A DNA stretch of 64,000 nucleotides from Patiria miniata (Eukaryota; Echinodermata; Asteroidea; Valvatida; Asterinidae), in assembly GCF_015706575.1 (NCBI RefSeq), contig NW_024037072.1:24429162-24493161 (forward strand), written 5' to 3'. A program made the translations under genes and the position numbers. The notes beneath the pieces were generated by a model. It ran no database searches, was not told the origin of the DNA, and worked only from the letters and a program-made list of their open reading frames with translations. Positions 46,101 through 58,100 of this stretch are shown here, in pieces (within the stretch, counting starts at the first letter, position 1; each line of letters begins with the position of its first letter).

Positions 46101-49100
46101 GATACACACTAAGTGGAGAATATACCTTCAAGTTCTGCCTCTGGAACCTCATCACAAGCCAATGCAGTCAACTTACTCAGACTCAGTAATGTCTGAAACA
46201 ACAGAAAAAAACAACAACACATGATTAGTTACTTCATTGGTAGTATCCCCCAAACAGTAATTATAACATATTGGGCAGAGTGTTATTTCATGTAATTATT
46301 TTAGGCCAAAAAAAAAAAGTCTCCGGTTTCTGGTATGCGCGCGCGTCGCCGTAGCCATGCGCGTCGGCAAAATGAAAAAGTTTTTTTTTCAATGAAAGAT
46401 GATGTCTCAAAACCGCCAAACTCGCTGGTTTGACTGGAATCCTGCTGCTGCACAATTTTAACGGTTTTTAGATGGGGTTATGATCGAGAATAAGCTTTAT
46501 GTGGCCTCTCTGGTCTCCCATAATATTTGCACTAAGTTTAGTCGGGCACCATTTGCAGTCATCAGCCGACATTTGAAGCAAAAAAAAAGGTAAAAAAAAA
46601 AAAAAAAGCCGCGTCGCCGCACCACTTTTTGGGCAAGCTCCATACCAGAAACCGGAGACTTTTTTTTTTGGCCTTATGTCTGGAGATGTATAGTGATACT
46701 CGGTGCGGTTCGTGCTTTTGTTATAGTCCTACTAGCTTAGATCAAGCTTGTGATTTTTTTTCAGGCAAGCTTGTGGACAGCACTGAGCAAAAACGATCAT
46801 ACCATTAGGTTAATAGGAAAAAACCTTTATTAAACATCTCAGCTTTTAGAAAAATACAGAATTCTGAAATTTGTATAATGAAATGTCGGAACCAACGCCC
46901 AGGGCTTTATTAAAATTAATGCATTGGATGGGTGGGGGTGTCAAAAACCAGTTATGTTCAAAGAAACACTATGTTTTTACAAAATTATTGAAAAAACCCT
47001 CTTATCCCAGAAGAACAAAAGTGGTCCAGAGACACACATACATACTGAAATTTGTATCCTTGTGGAGACATTTCTTTGTTTCGTGTACTAAAGTTTTCGA
47101 GTTTGAAAGTACAGTTTCAAAATGCTCTTATTTTAACCAGAATTAATCTCCTTGGCTGAAATTCGGACTTAATATCCCTTTTTTAAAACTCTACCATTTG
47201 CGACAGATCAACATACCTTGGAAATCCCTAGTTTCTGAGTAAAATCCAATATATCTTTTTCGTGAAAACCTTGTGGAGACATAGAAATTGCCCTGTGGAG
47301 ATATAAACAATCTTTTGTTCCCTATTGTGCATGTCTCAGAGGGCATGTCTCATGTCAAGAAGGCACGGTGTATCAGATCACTTCTTCTTCCAAGGCATTA
47401 AATAAACTGAACCTGAACGAACAAATAAATCGAATCTGAGAAACTAAGCAAGAAGACATACCTTTTTCTTTGCCAGTGATAGCGTCTCTTTTGCAGACAA
47501 CCGTTTCAGGGTTCCCTGAGCCTATTGAATTTGAAATGAATAAAGAAATTTAAACATATGCATCCTTTCTAGACCTCAGCATTTTTGCTAGGAACTATTA
47601 CTGTTACTTAACATGACGCTTTAAAGCTAGAGTCCATCATTTGCAGCCATCCGAAAAGTAACTGGCGTAATTATTGGTGAAAAACAAACTTGGTTGAAAG
47701 ATAGTAAGGGAACTAAACTCCCTGTGAAATTATTCTTTCTGGGAAGCTGTCATTTTGAAGTAATCAACGAAAGAAGGCATTTCCAACGGTGATTCTTAAG
47801 AAGCACCGTAGGAAAATTTAAATTAGTAGTTCGTTTTGTTATTCAGCGCAGCGCGCGCAAGTATTGGAACGACGCACGCGCGCGCACGGTTGTTATAATT
47901 CGTCGGATCAGAGCGCGACGTCGCGTAAAGCTGCAATTCAAAACAATTCAAAACACGATTCAGTAACTTTTGATTTGAAATTGAGATCTTAGAATGCTGT
48001 TTTTCTCGGAATGTACAGCTAAAGCTTAGCTGAAACTTCATCAGGTTAGTTGCTCAGTATCCTTCATTAGATTTTGAACTCTTGTTCCTTCAAAGAACAA
48101 AATGCACAAATTACAAATGATGGACTGTAGCTTTAAGCCCTTTTTTGTTTTGAGTAGATTGGATGAGGTAAAAGCAGAGATTGGTTTGGCCAGATTCTGG
48201 ATGATTGTTAAAACTACACTATAATTAACTATTTAGATCAAGTTGACCCCATGTCAGTGTCATAAATACAAGCCTCATGGGCCGTTTTCTGACTCCACAT
48301 CATAGATATTCCAGATTTGAAACGAGTCACTGAATTTCGCGACTTGAGTCAAGTCGAGTCATTTTAAGGCAGTGACTTGAGACTAGTCAGTTGGTCAACA
48401 AGGTCCATTTGATTCGAGTCCAGTTACAGTGTGTGCTCGAGTCGAGTCGAGTCAATTTTTTTTGCTTGAGTCAATTCGAGTCACTGACATTTGAACACTA
48501 TCTAATGAAGTGTCACAAACCAAGACAGAGATTGGCTAAGGATTTAGCATTTGTTTGTTTGACTTTCTTATTTTCAACCTGTAGGAGGTGTGCAGTGACA
48601 CAACAAGGTAGGAGTCTATCTGTATGTGATGCGCCTTGCCAGCTTAAAACTTGACGTGAAGTAATAAATAATAAAACCGGAGACTTATATAGCACACGTA
48701 TCTACCAACAATTAGGTACTCAAGGTGCTGGTAATTATGTCTATTATTACAGACAGGTAAATGAAGTACATGAGAAATATGAGACCCATATATATGTAGC
48801 ATCTTTATAAGGGTTTACAAGGTGTTGCGGCACATATTGCAGCCACTGCCAGAAACACTGGGACAAACCCCTTCTCTTAGCGATATGTGTTACTGGGTTC
48901 TTTAACGTGCATTACACAACACACTGGACCTACGGCTTTACGTCCCATCTGAAAGGCAAAGTAATAATGGTAAAGTGCCTTGCTCAAGAGCACAAGCACC
49001 ATGTTCCCCGTCAGGATTTGAACCCACATACCACGGCACACCAGTTGAACACCATAACCATTGGATCAAGCACCCCACAAAAATAGGCTAACGTTTAGTA

Positions 49101-52100
49101 ACTTTGTACCAGTCGTTAGTCATTGATAACATTAATTTTTTTATTTTTTCCGTGCATATTTGGGACACGAGTGTTGATAAGACTTCTACTCAAGATGAGT
49201 CTTTGATGAGAGACTCCAGTCAAGGCAAGTCATTTGCTCACAGTGACTCGAGTCAAGTCAAGTCCTTTATAAAAAGAGTCGAGTCGAGTCATCAATATTG
49301 AGACTCGACTCGAGTCTTTGACTCGCTTCATCACATCCGTTGATTCAGGCAGTGTTGGAACTAGTCACATTGTACCTTGATGTAGTCCTTGACTTGCACA
49401 TCATGGAGCCAGCTCAGGTGATCATGGGCCTGGAGGAACTCGCTCAGTTCAGCATGCTGAGAGAACGGCTGCGATAACAGCTTGCCACGCTTCCCTGTCC
49501 AAAAAGAAACCAACCCAAAACAATGAGAAAATGTTGCTCCTTAATACACTGTGACTGGGGTTGGGATGGAAACCTGAGTACCCAAAAAACCTGCTGAAAA
49601 TGGCGGATACCCAGCTCTTATTTGTGGTTTAATTACCCAAAACCTCCTTTGAAGAGTCGATACAACCTTTCTGTACGGAATACTTTTTGTATTGAGGGTA
49701 GTTCCCAACCATTACCGACATCAGATAACAGTTGATATAGTGGGCTCCATCAGCTTTTATATCAACATAAGGTTGAATGAAGAAATTGACTGAACATTAT
49801 TTGAAACTGCAACCTCCAGAATACCATACCAATAGAATGGTCCAGACCTGTATTCACTGTCTCCCCAATTGTCAAAGTGTTGTTCAGATGACATTGATAA
49901 AAAGCCATAATCCAGTATGTAGCTAATCTGAGGTTTAGCATGACCTAAACATGAGTTCACCAGTTTCCAAAGATTCAACATAATTCCCTCTGAGTTTTAC
50001 AATTACTTTATCATTTAGAGAGATACAAGACATCCTATGGACTCCATAGCAGTTAGCGCTTTGTCACCACTAGTGCAAGGTATCTGGTGGGCGGGACACA
50101 CCACGTGTAAACACTGTAGTGCTTTAGCACTCGTACTCATACTCAAGTACAGTACGTTTTTTTGGTACTCGTACTCTCGTACTTTATAATAATAATAACG
50201 GAGTCTTATATAGCACACGTATCTACCAACAATTAGGTACTCAAGGCGCTGGTTATTATGTCTATTATTAAAGAAAGGTAAATAAAGTATATGAGAAATA
50301 TGAGACCCATTATGTAGCACCTTATAAGGGTTGACAAGGTGCTGGGGCGCATATTGCAGCCACTGCCAGAAACACCGGGGCAAACCCCTTCTCTTAGAGA
50401 TAAGTGTTACTGGGTTCTTTTACGTGCATTACACAACACACGGGACCTACGGCTTTACATGTACGTCCCATCCGAAGGACGAAGCAATAATGGTAAAGTG
50501 CCTTGCTTAAGAGCACAAGCACCATGTTCCCACGGTCAGGATTCGAACTCATGTACCACTACTTGTGAAAATGTACTTGTCCTTGCAAAAAAATAGTCAT
50601 TACTCGTACTAATGACAAGGTACTCGTACTCTTGCAAATGCAAAACATTTTAAGAGTTTCATGCAGGAAAAGAACCAGTTTCTACTTTTGGGAGGCTTCT
50701 ATAGCAAAATTATGCCCTTGAACATGTTGAAAGCACGTGATACATTAGAATTTGCTCCTACCAGTGGAAAGTACTCATACTTGTTCTCGTACTCCTACTC
50801 CTACTCATGGACAAAAATTACCATGTACTCGTAGTCATACTCATGACAAAGTACTCACACTCATGGCAAGGAACTTGTACTCGTACTCATGGAAATGCAC
50901 TATCAGCTGCAACACTGGCACACTGGTTTGCACATGTATGGAGCGAAATACACAAGACTAATTATATTATAATGTGCAAAAACCTGCAGCATTTTCGCTT
51001 GAGCACAAGTTGACAATAATGTGGTGCTTATATTGCACTTTATACCTAAGGTTTCAAAGCGTTTTTCAATTATTATCCCTGTTTATCAGGCCATGAGACC
51101 ATTTTTTTTCTGCAGCAGCTCGAGATCAGCGCAATTTGGTCTTTACCTTTCACAGCTACCCATTTACATTCCTGGGTAAAGAGAGGCAATTGTAGTAAAG
51201 TGTCATGCCCAAGAACACAAGCACCATGTTACCCGTCAGGTTTCGAACCCACGTACCACAGCGCAAGAGTCGAACACCGCAACCATTGGACCACAGCACC
51301 CCACAGTGGCTTCCCCCAACTTTCTCTTTGTAAACTGTGGAGGGGGTACTTGTGTATGGAGACCATACAGTCACGATAAGTTGAACATGAATAACTCAGC
51401 TGCTAATCTTACCTTCATCCATGTAGTACTTGAACACGAAATCTGAAAATCCCTGAAGAACAAAAAACAAAAAATATAAGTTAATACCTTAAAAGGAATG
51501 CTGTGTTTTTATATTACAAGCACTGATTGGTGCCGCTTAGAGCTTGTGAGAAAGAAAATGGTCAAGATTCAAATCCCACAACCTCTTTCTTGTTCATTGA
51601 AGAAAATGTTTGAACAAATTGATTGCTGAGTTTCCCAGTATTTTCTGAGATCTCAACTTTTTGATGGAACTATTAAATTTCAGGTGAAAGTAAGTAGAAA
51701 GTCATCTTCGCACTGAGAGAATTTGAGAGAAGTTTTGTTAGCTTGCACTTTTTTGGGGGTGAAAAAGTCTCATTCTGCGGTAGAAACTCTGGCATGGAAC
51801 ACTGAATGAACAGTTACCTTGGTTGCAAACTGGTTCATGTATCGCTGCAGTCTCTCCTCGTTATCAGTCACTTCACACAGTGACACCAAGATGCCAAAGT
51901 CACAGTACTTCTCAGCCAGGGACGCTGCTCTCTCGTACTGACCCTGCTCCACTGAATGATCACAACCAAACCCAAATCAACCCTAACTCACTCAAACATT
52001 ATTGGTAGGACAGAAGTCCACCACTGTGCAGGAGGCCAATGCAGTATTCTTTGTGTTTCAAAAGACATTGTGCCACGTGAACTACTTAAAGCTATAGTGG

Positions 52101-55100
52101 CTTGTTTCAAACACACTCTTTCAAAATCTCCCCAAAATTCCTGGTTAATTTGTAAATTTTAGGAGAATTACGGGTTAAACCAGTATGAGGTTGACTGCAC
52201 AGCTTTCACAACATTGTAATCTCTACTTAGTCAACAAGTTAAGGGTACATCTTCTTTTATGTTGATCACACATTTTTTTAAACCATTGTGGTAGAACCTG
52301 AAGGATCTAGGACCGCTAGAATCAAGGGCATGTTCAATTTACTTGGGTAGGACTTGCAATTACACATGTGTGTATGGAAGCGGCTGCAGTCACTTCCCAT
52401 AGACACACGTGTTATTGTCTGTAAAGCCGTAGCTATTTCGAACGCAGCTTAAGAATAGCTTGAGATGGTGGCAAACATGGGCCAAGTTCGGGCAAGGACC
52501 ATTAGTCGACTAGTGGTTGATTTGTGACGTACCTTACGCCTGCGCACTAATAGCAACGTGCGAACGTCTCTAGTCAAACGCTGGTCAAAATGTCATCCCA
52601 AAACTTCTGGATCCTGGCTCTCTGCTAGCGTTATGAATGCGCGCGGCTATTGGTTACCAGCGAAGCAACCAACCCCAGTAGGCTGGTTCCAAATAGTTGA
52701 CTAGCCTAGTCAACCACCGTCGACTAGACAGAGTTCGGGCAAACGTTAGTTAACCATTGGTCAACTATAGTCCTTGCGCGAACTTGGCCTTTGTTGTGAA
52801 GCAGTAGCAAAGTATTTCAGACGCGGCTTAGGACTATCTTGAGATGGTGGCAAAATTGTTGTCAAGCCAAAGTGAAGTAATTTGGACAGGCCTAAGGTGG
52901 ACTAGCTTGAGCTAATTGAAACAATAACCGTAAATTTAAGCTCACACACTTTGACTTACATAGTGGCATAATCAGTACATGTCTCTCCTGTTGGTATTTC
53001 TGTTCCAGCTCTTCGTATTGCGAGCTGTCTTCTCCTGACCCCAAGCCGATGGACTCCAGCTGAGTCACGTACCCCTCCAGGATCAGGTCCGTCAGCTCCA
53101 TGATCTGCTGATAGAGGGCGCCCCGCGATTGGATATCCTCGCCGTTGGGGATTCCTTGCTCTATGGTCACTCGGTGCTTGGTGAGGGTTGAATGAAGACA
53201 AACGGGGGAAAAAAATATCATCATCAAGAAGAATAAACTCTAACATGCTTTTGCTAAAGTCAAAAGGCCTGTATTTCAGACACAACTGGCCCGTATTTTT
53301 GAAACACGAGTAGGGTCCAATGATTTAGGCATTTGACATGTCTTAGTAGTTATTTCAGATATTTCAAATGTACATTGTAATTTGCAATGTTTTAAGACAT
53401 TTCACTTTTCTGAAATTCTGTTTGATCGATTGTTTGAAAACTTTTTGCCACTAACAAACGGTTTTGACATTTCTGGTTGTGGCGAACATCGCTGATACAA
53501 CAGTTTAATTCTGAATTACGCCACAGTCTCAAATTTAAGGACTTCTGACAAAAATGAACATATTTAAAGCACAAATGCATCAGTGTTACGTCTTACTAAT
53601 CACTAAAATGTGGTACAACTTAAGATCTTTCACGAAATGTTGTCAATAAATCAAGGAGTTTTTTCCATCTATCCTCAGTTCAGAATGTAATGTACAGCCT
53701 TTTCGCTTTGATTGTTAATGCGGTAACATTTTTATTTGAATTTATTGGAGGTATGTTTCAATACCTGTTGCACTAAAAGACTTCTGATCCCTTTTGGTCC
53801 AGTAGATGCTGCAAATTATAAAAAAAAACACAAACAGTTAAAAATTTGTTCAATACTGCATTTCATAATTGTAGACACAAAACAGGACTTCATACTGGAC
53901 ATATATATTGGAAGGCAATCGCTCTTGTATTGAAAACCAAACATGTCACACATCCCTTCACACTGTGAGTGGATCGCTATATGAAAACCACTTAAAGGGA
54001 AGATACAACATTTGCAAACATCACAAAACGAAATGATCAAATTATCGCGAAATACCTTACTGGATTGTTGGGGAATGACAGTCTAAAGCATCCTGTAAAA
54101 TCGTGGCTCCTGATGTGCTGACATTTGTAAGAAAAATGGTACTTTTCCAACGCTGGTCGGCCGTTCAGCGTTGGAGAAAACTGGCTATTTTTCAAAAATT
54201 GCTCCGAATTTTTCATTATTAGTTTTTCCGTACTTTCTTTGCAATTGATTACACACCTGTGAAGAGGTACAAGTCTGCTAGACTGATTCTCTGACTTTTT
54301 AATTCCCGAAAGTCTATTCATTGCTCCGTTTTATCTTATAAGTGGGGTCACCAGACTGCAAATACATGATTGGTTTTCTTGGCTTTTCCAGCATCTACAA
54401 GCCCAAACGTGAAAAAAAGTCATTTTAACAATATTTGCTATAACATACTAATCCTCCAAATCCATTTATTTCTGAATATTGCAGCAAAAGCAAATGTTGT
54501 ACATTCCCTTTAATCAGTGAAATGTGGCTGTCTTAACATTTTGTAATCTTTGATATGTCTTCTACACACATTTTAAAGAAATAGTGCCAAACCTGTGGAA
54601 TAAAAGTGCTAAGGAAGAATATTGGCATCTTTCAGTTACACAACTACAAAACTTGAACGTCGATAAATGCAAACTTTAAACAGTCTGAACTTGTCAGTGT
54701 GTCTGATTAAGGGATCAAACAGTGCTGCAAGGAGAATTTGATTCTCTTTCCTATAATACCCTCATTTCGACCTCTGCCCAGTTCTGTCTCAGTTTGCACG
54801 GACATCTCACATATAAAGCCTAGTTTCCAAATCAACATGAGAAATGCAGAGAGAAATGCAAACAAGACCAAAACTGCAATGCAGACATATGGAAACATTT
54901 CATCCGTGAATGTCACCGCCAACCCAGACAGACGCAAACTCGTAGGCAATTGGCACAAGTTCAACTTTGCCGATGGTTCCGCACACTGTCTGCGCAGTCT
55001 GCATAAGCTTAACATCGATATGGAAACTGAATGCGGCCGGATAGACCTGGACGACGACACACTGGCCTGGCTCACCTTGATAGAGCTGCAAGTCTACGAA

Positions 55101-58100
55101 CATACGACAGAAGAAGAAGATATGGAAACTAGGCTTAGCAACTGCCATTCTGCTGGGGATGGCATGGTTCAGGGAAAGGGGGGCTAAAGTGAGACGATGA
55201 TGTTGCACAGAATAACCTACCCGTCCATGGAATGTACTGCAATGTTGGCTTGGAGACATTCCTGCTAAGAGACTGGTAAACAAGAGCCTTGGACTGTCGC
55301 AAATGCCAGGCCTCTTTCAGCATACCCTAACGGTGAAATTACAAAAACAAATCTTATTATTTCTGAAAGATTTAACATCAGCTAACACCCTTGGTTGGCA
55401 AAAAAACTAATTTCTCAAAACAACAAATAACACCGATAAGGGGGGGGGGGGCAAAAATTGCATTAAACAAAAAAAACTGCAGGGAACCAGCTAATGTCAT
55501 GCACAATATAATACATTTTCAAGTGACCACCTGCAACAACTATGGATTTGAGTATATTATGGAATACGCTAGAAATTAAAAACTCTCTGATCCTGTGATA
55601 TTAAATAATTAAATGAATACTATTACAAGGTGGCCAAAAGAAAAATTGTCAGTCTTAAACCTAGACTGAAGTGTGCCTCAAATCTTAAATGATTTATTTT
55701 CAGAGATATACACCTGAAACATAGCGCATGTGCATTTTGCATTCAACTAGTTGCCGTTGTACCTGAATTATGGTGTTGACGTTGTTGATTACGCTAACAG
55801 TATCAGAGGAAGTAAGTTCGGTGGAGAGAATGTCCTTCTCCTGCTCAACCAGATTCTCTATGATCTCATGAATTCCAGAAACCTGAGCAAGGATCCAGGT
55901 TGAAAAGTAAGTTTAGTCAAGCTTTGGTTTATAAAAAGCAAGAGAAACCAATATTAAAAGAAAATAAGTTGTAATTGAAACTGTCTTACAAGTACATGTA
56001 TAACAAGATAATGCAACTATTAGATGCTTTAAAGGTAGGGTAGATCATTTGTCATGCGTGTATTTCTTTTGTTGAAAGCAACAAAAGTGCTCATAATATA
56101 AAAACGGGTGCTTAACAACTAACCTCATGAAGTTTTAGCTCAGTGAATGCTGTATATTCAGAGAAAACAATATTCTAGGAGCTCGATTTCAATTCAAAAG
56201 TTGCAGAGTCAAGTTCTGCATTGCATCCGAAATCAGCATCCGAGACACATTCTCAGTCGATTGCAGCTACGCAATGTCACGCACTGAACCGATGAATAAT
56301 ATCAACCCTGTGCACGTGTGCATTGTGTCAACGCTTGCCCGCACCCATTCACGGATTTGCCAAATTACAAACCAACTACTAACGGAAATGGCCGCCTTTT
56401 ATTGTTTTCTTGCCAGAAAGAATAATCTCACAGAGTTTATTGCCATTACTATCTTCAAACCAAGTAAACTTTTCAACAATAAATTTGTCAGTTACATTTT
56501 GCAAAGCTTCAATTGATCTACTCTGCGTTTAAACCTCGTAGTTTAGATAACTCTGATACATCACGGAATGTCACCATAATACTGCCAAACTATTAATTTT
56601 AATTCTCTCTGCTTTTCGGTGATTGCTAATGATGTGGCCAAACTTTTCACATTTTACACAGTACACATCAAAGGCTGCACTATGGACACCTACATGAACA
56701 CAAGATGGCGCTTTGCGATCACTTCGAATGATAACACCGCGTGCGCATGCTGGTGTGTGCACGTACAGTGCAACATACGCATGACTTTTTTTTATTCCGA
56801 ATGTGCATGTTCGCATGGGCGCCAGGCCTGTGGGCAGCAATGTGTTCTTGACCCCCAACTCTCTTTTTTTCATAATCGAGGGAGGGGATAAGCTTGTGCG
56901 CGGTGTCCATGATGTACTAAATCTTCCCAAAAAATTCAAACTGTTTAAAAATTCAAAACAACCTTTCTGAAAAGTAGCTAATTATAAAAACCAAAAAAGT
57001 TTACTCTTTAAAGAGGTTGTGGAATGCTCGAAGACATTTCCGTCATTTTTTGGGTATATGTAGCCTAAGGTGTGATGAAATAAAAACGACTTTTGTTTCT
57101 GTCATGAAATGAGTACAAAGGGTACTTTTGAGAGCTATTTTTCAGGTCCTGTTTCGACCCGAACCTGCAATTTGTGTAAAAGTCGTCGTTGCGGGCAGCA
57201 AACAAAACACAGTAAATCGTGACATAATAAACAGGACTCGTTTATGCTACTCTGTATCGGGAGTCCTGTTTATTACGTCACGATTTACTGTGTTTTGTTT
57301 GCTGCCCGCAACGATGACTTTTACACAAATTGCACGTTCGGGTCAAAACAGGCATGACAGGACTTGAAAAACAGCTCTCAAAAGTACCTTTTGTACTCAT
57401 TTTATGACAGAAACAATAGTCGTTTTTATTTCATCACACCTTAGGCTACATATACCCGAAAAATGACGGAAATGTCTTCGAGCATTCCACAACCTCTTTA
57501 ACAATTAACAAAATGGCAGTTGACTGACTTCTCTGTAGAAGACATCTTGCGGAGTGAGGCCAGCTGGAGTGTGGGTCTGCCCACGTTTCTGCAACACTTT
57601 ACTGATGGCTCCATCCGCAAGGTTAGGGTACCTGGACACAAATGAAAGAAACAACTTCCATTCACAGAGAGCAGGAGAATACAGGAGCTTACTGTTACTG
57701 GAATAAATCCCGGATTTATGAATTCATCACGGCTCCGTCTGTGTTTTCCAGTTATAAGCATCTAGGTTCATGGGGCCAAGTTCGCGCAAGGACTATAGTT
57801 GACCAATGGTTAACTAATGTTTGCCCGAACTCTGTCTAGTCGACGGTGGTTGACTACGCTAGTTGACTATTTGGAACCAGCCTACTGGGGTTGGTTGCTT
57901 CACTGGTAACCAATAGCCGCGCGCATTCATAACGCTAGCAGAGAGCCAGGATCCAGAAGTTTTGGGATGACATTTTGACCAGCGTTTGACTAGAGACGTT
58001 CGCACACTGCTATCAGTGCGCAGGCGTAAGGTACATCACAAATCAACCACTAGTCGACTAATGGTCCTTGCCCGAACTTGGCCATGATTTTAGTCCCCCG

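Noticed and set aside
52960-53227. Start of the Nup133 exon upstream of 53176 (open to 53227)
   Set aside because: The open frame continues into a polypyrimidine tract. The AG at 53177-53178 gives the right phase with exon 53808-53765, so the extra codons are intron.
54707-55283. Frames on both strands, including a hydrophobic segment [19 protein letters not shown] on the minus strand
   Set aside because: They lie within a Nup133 intron between verified exons 55326-55221 and 53808-53765. Neither strand gives a domain I recognise or a spliced link to the gene. A decayed processed copy of an unknown gene remains possible.
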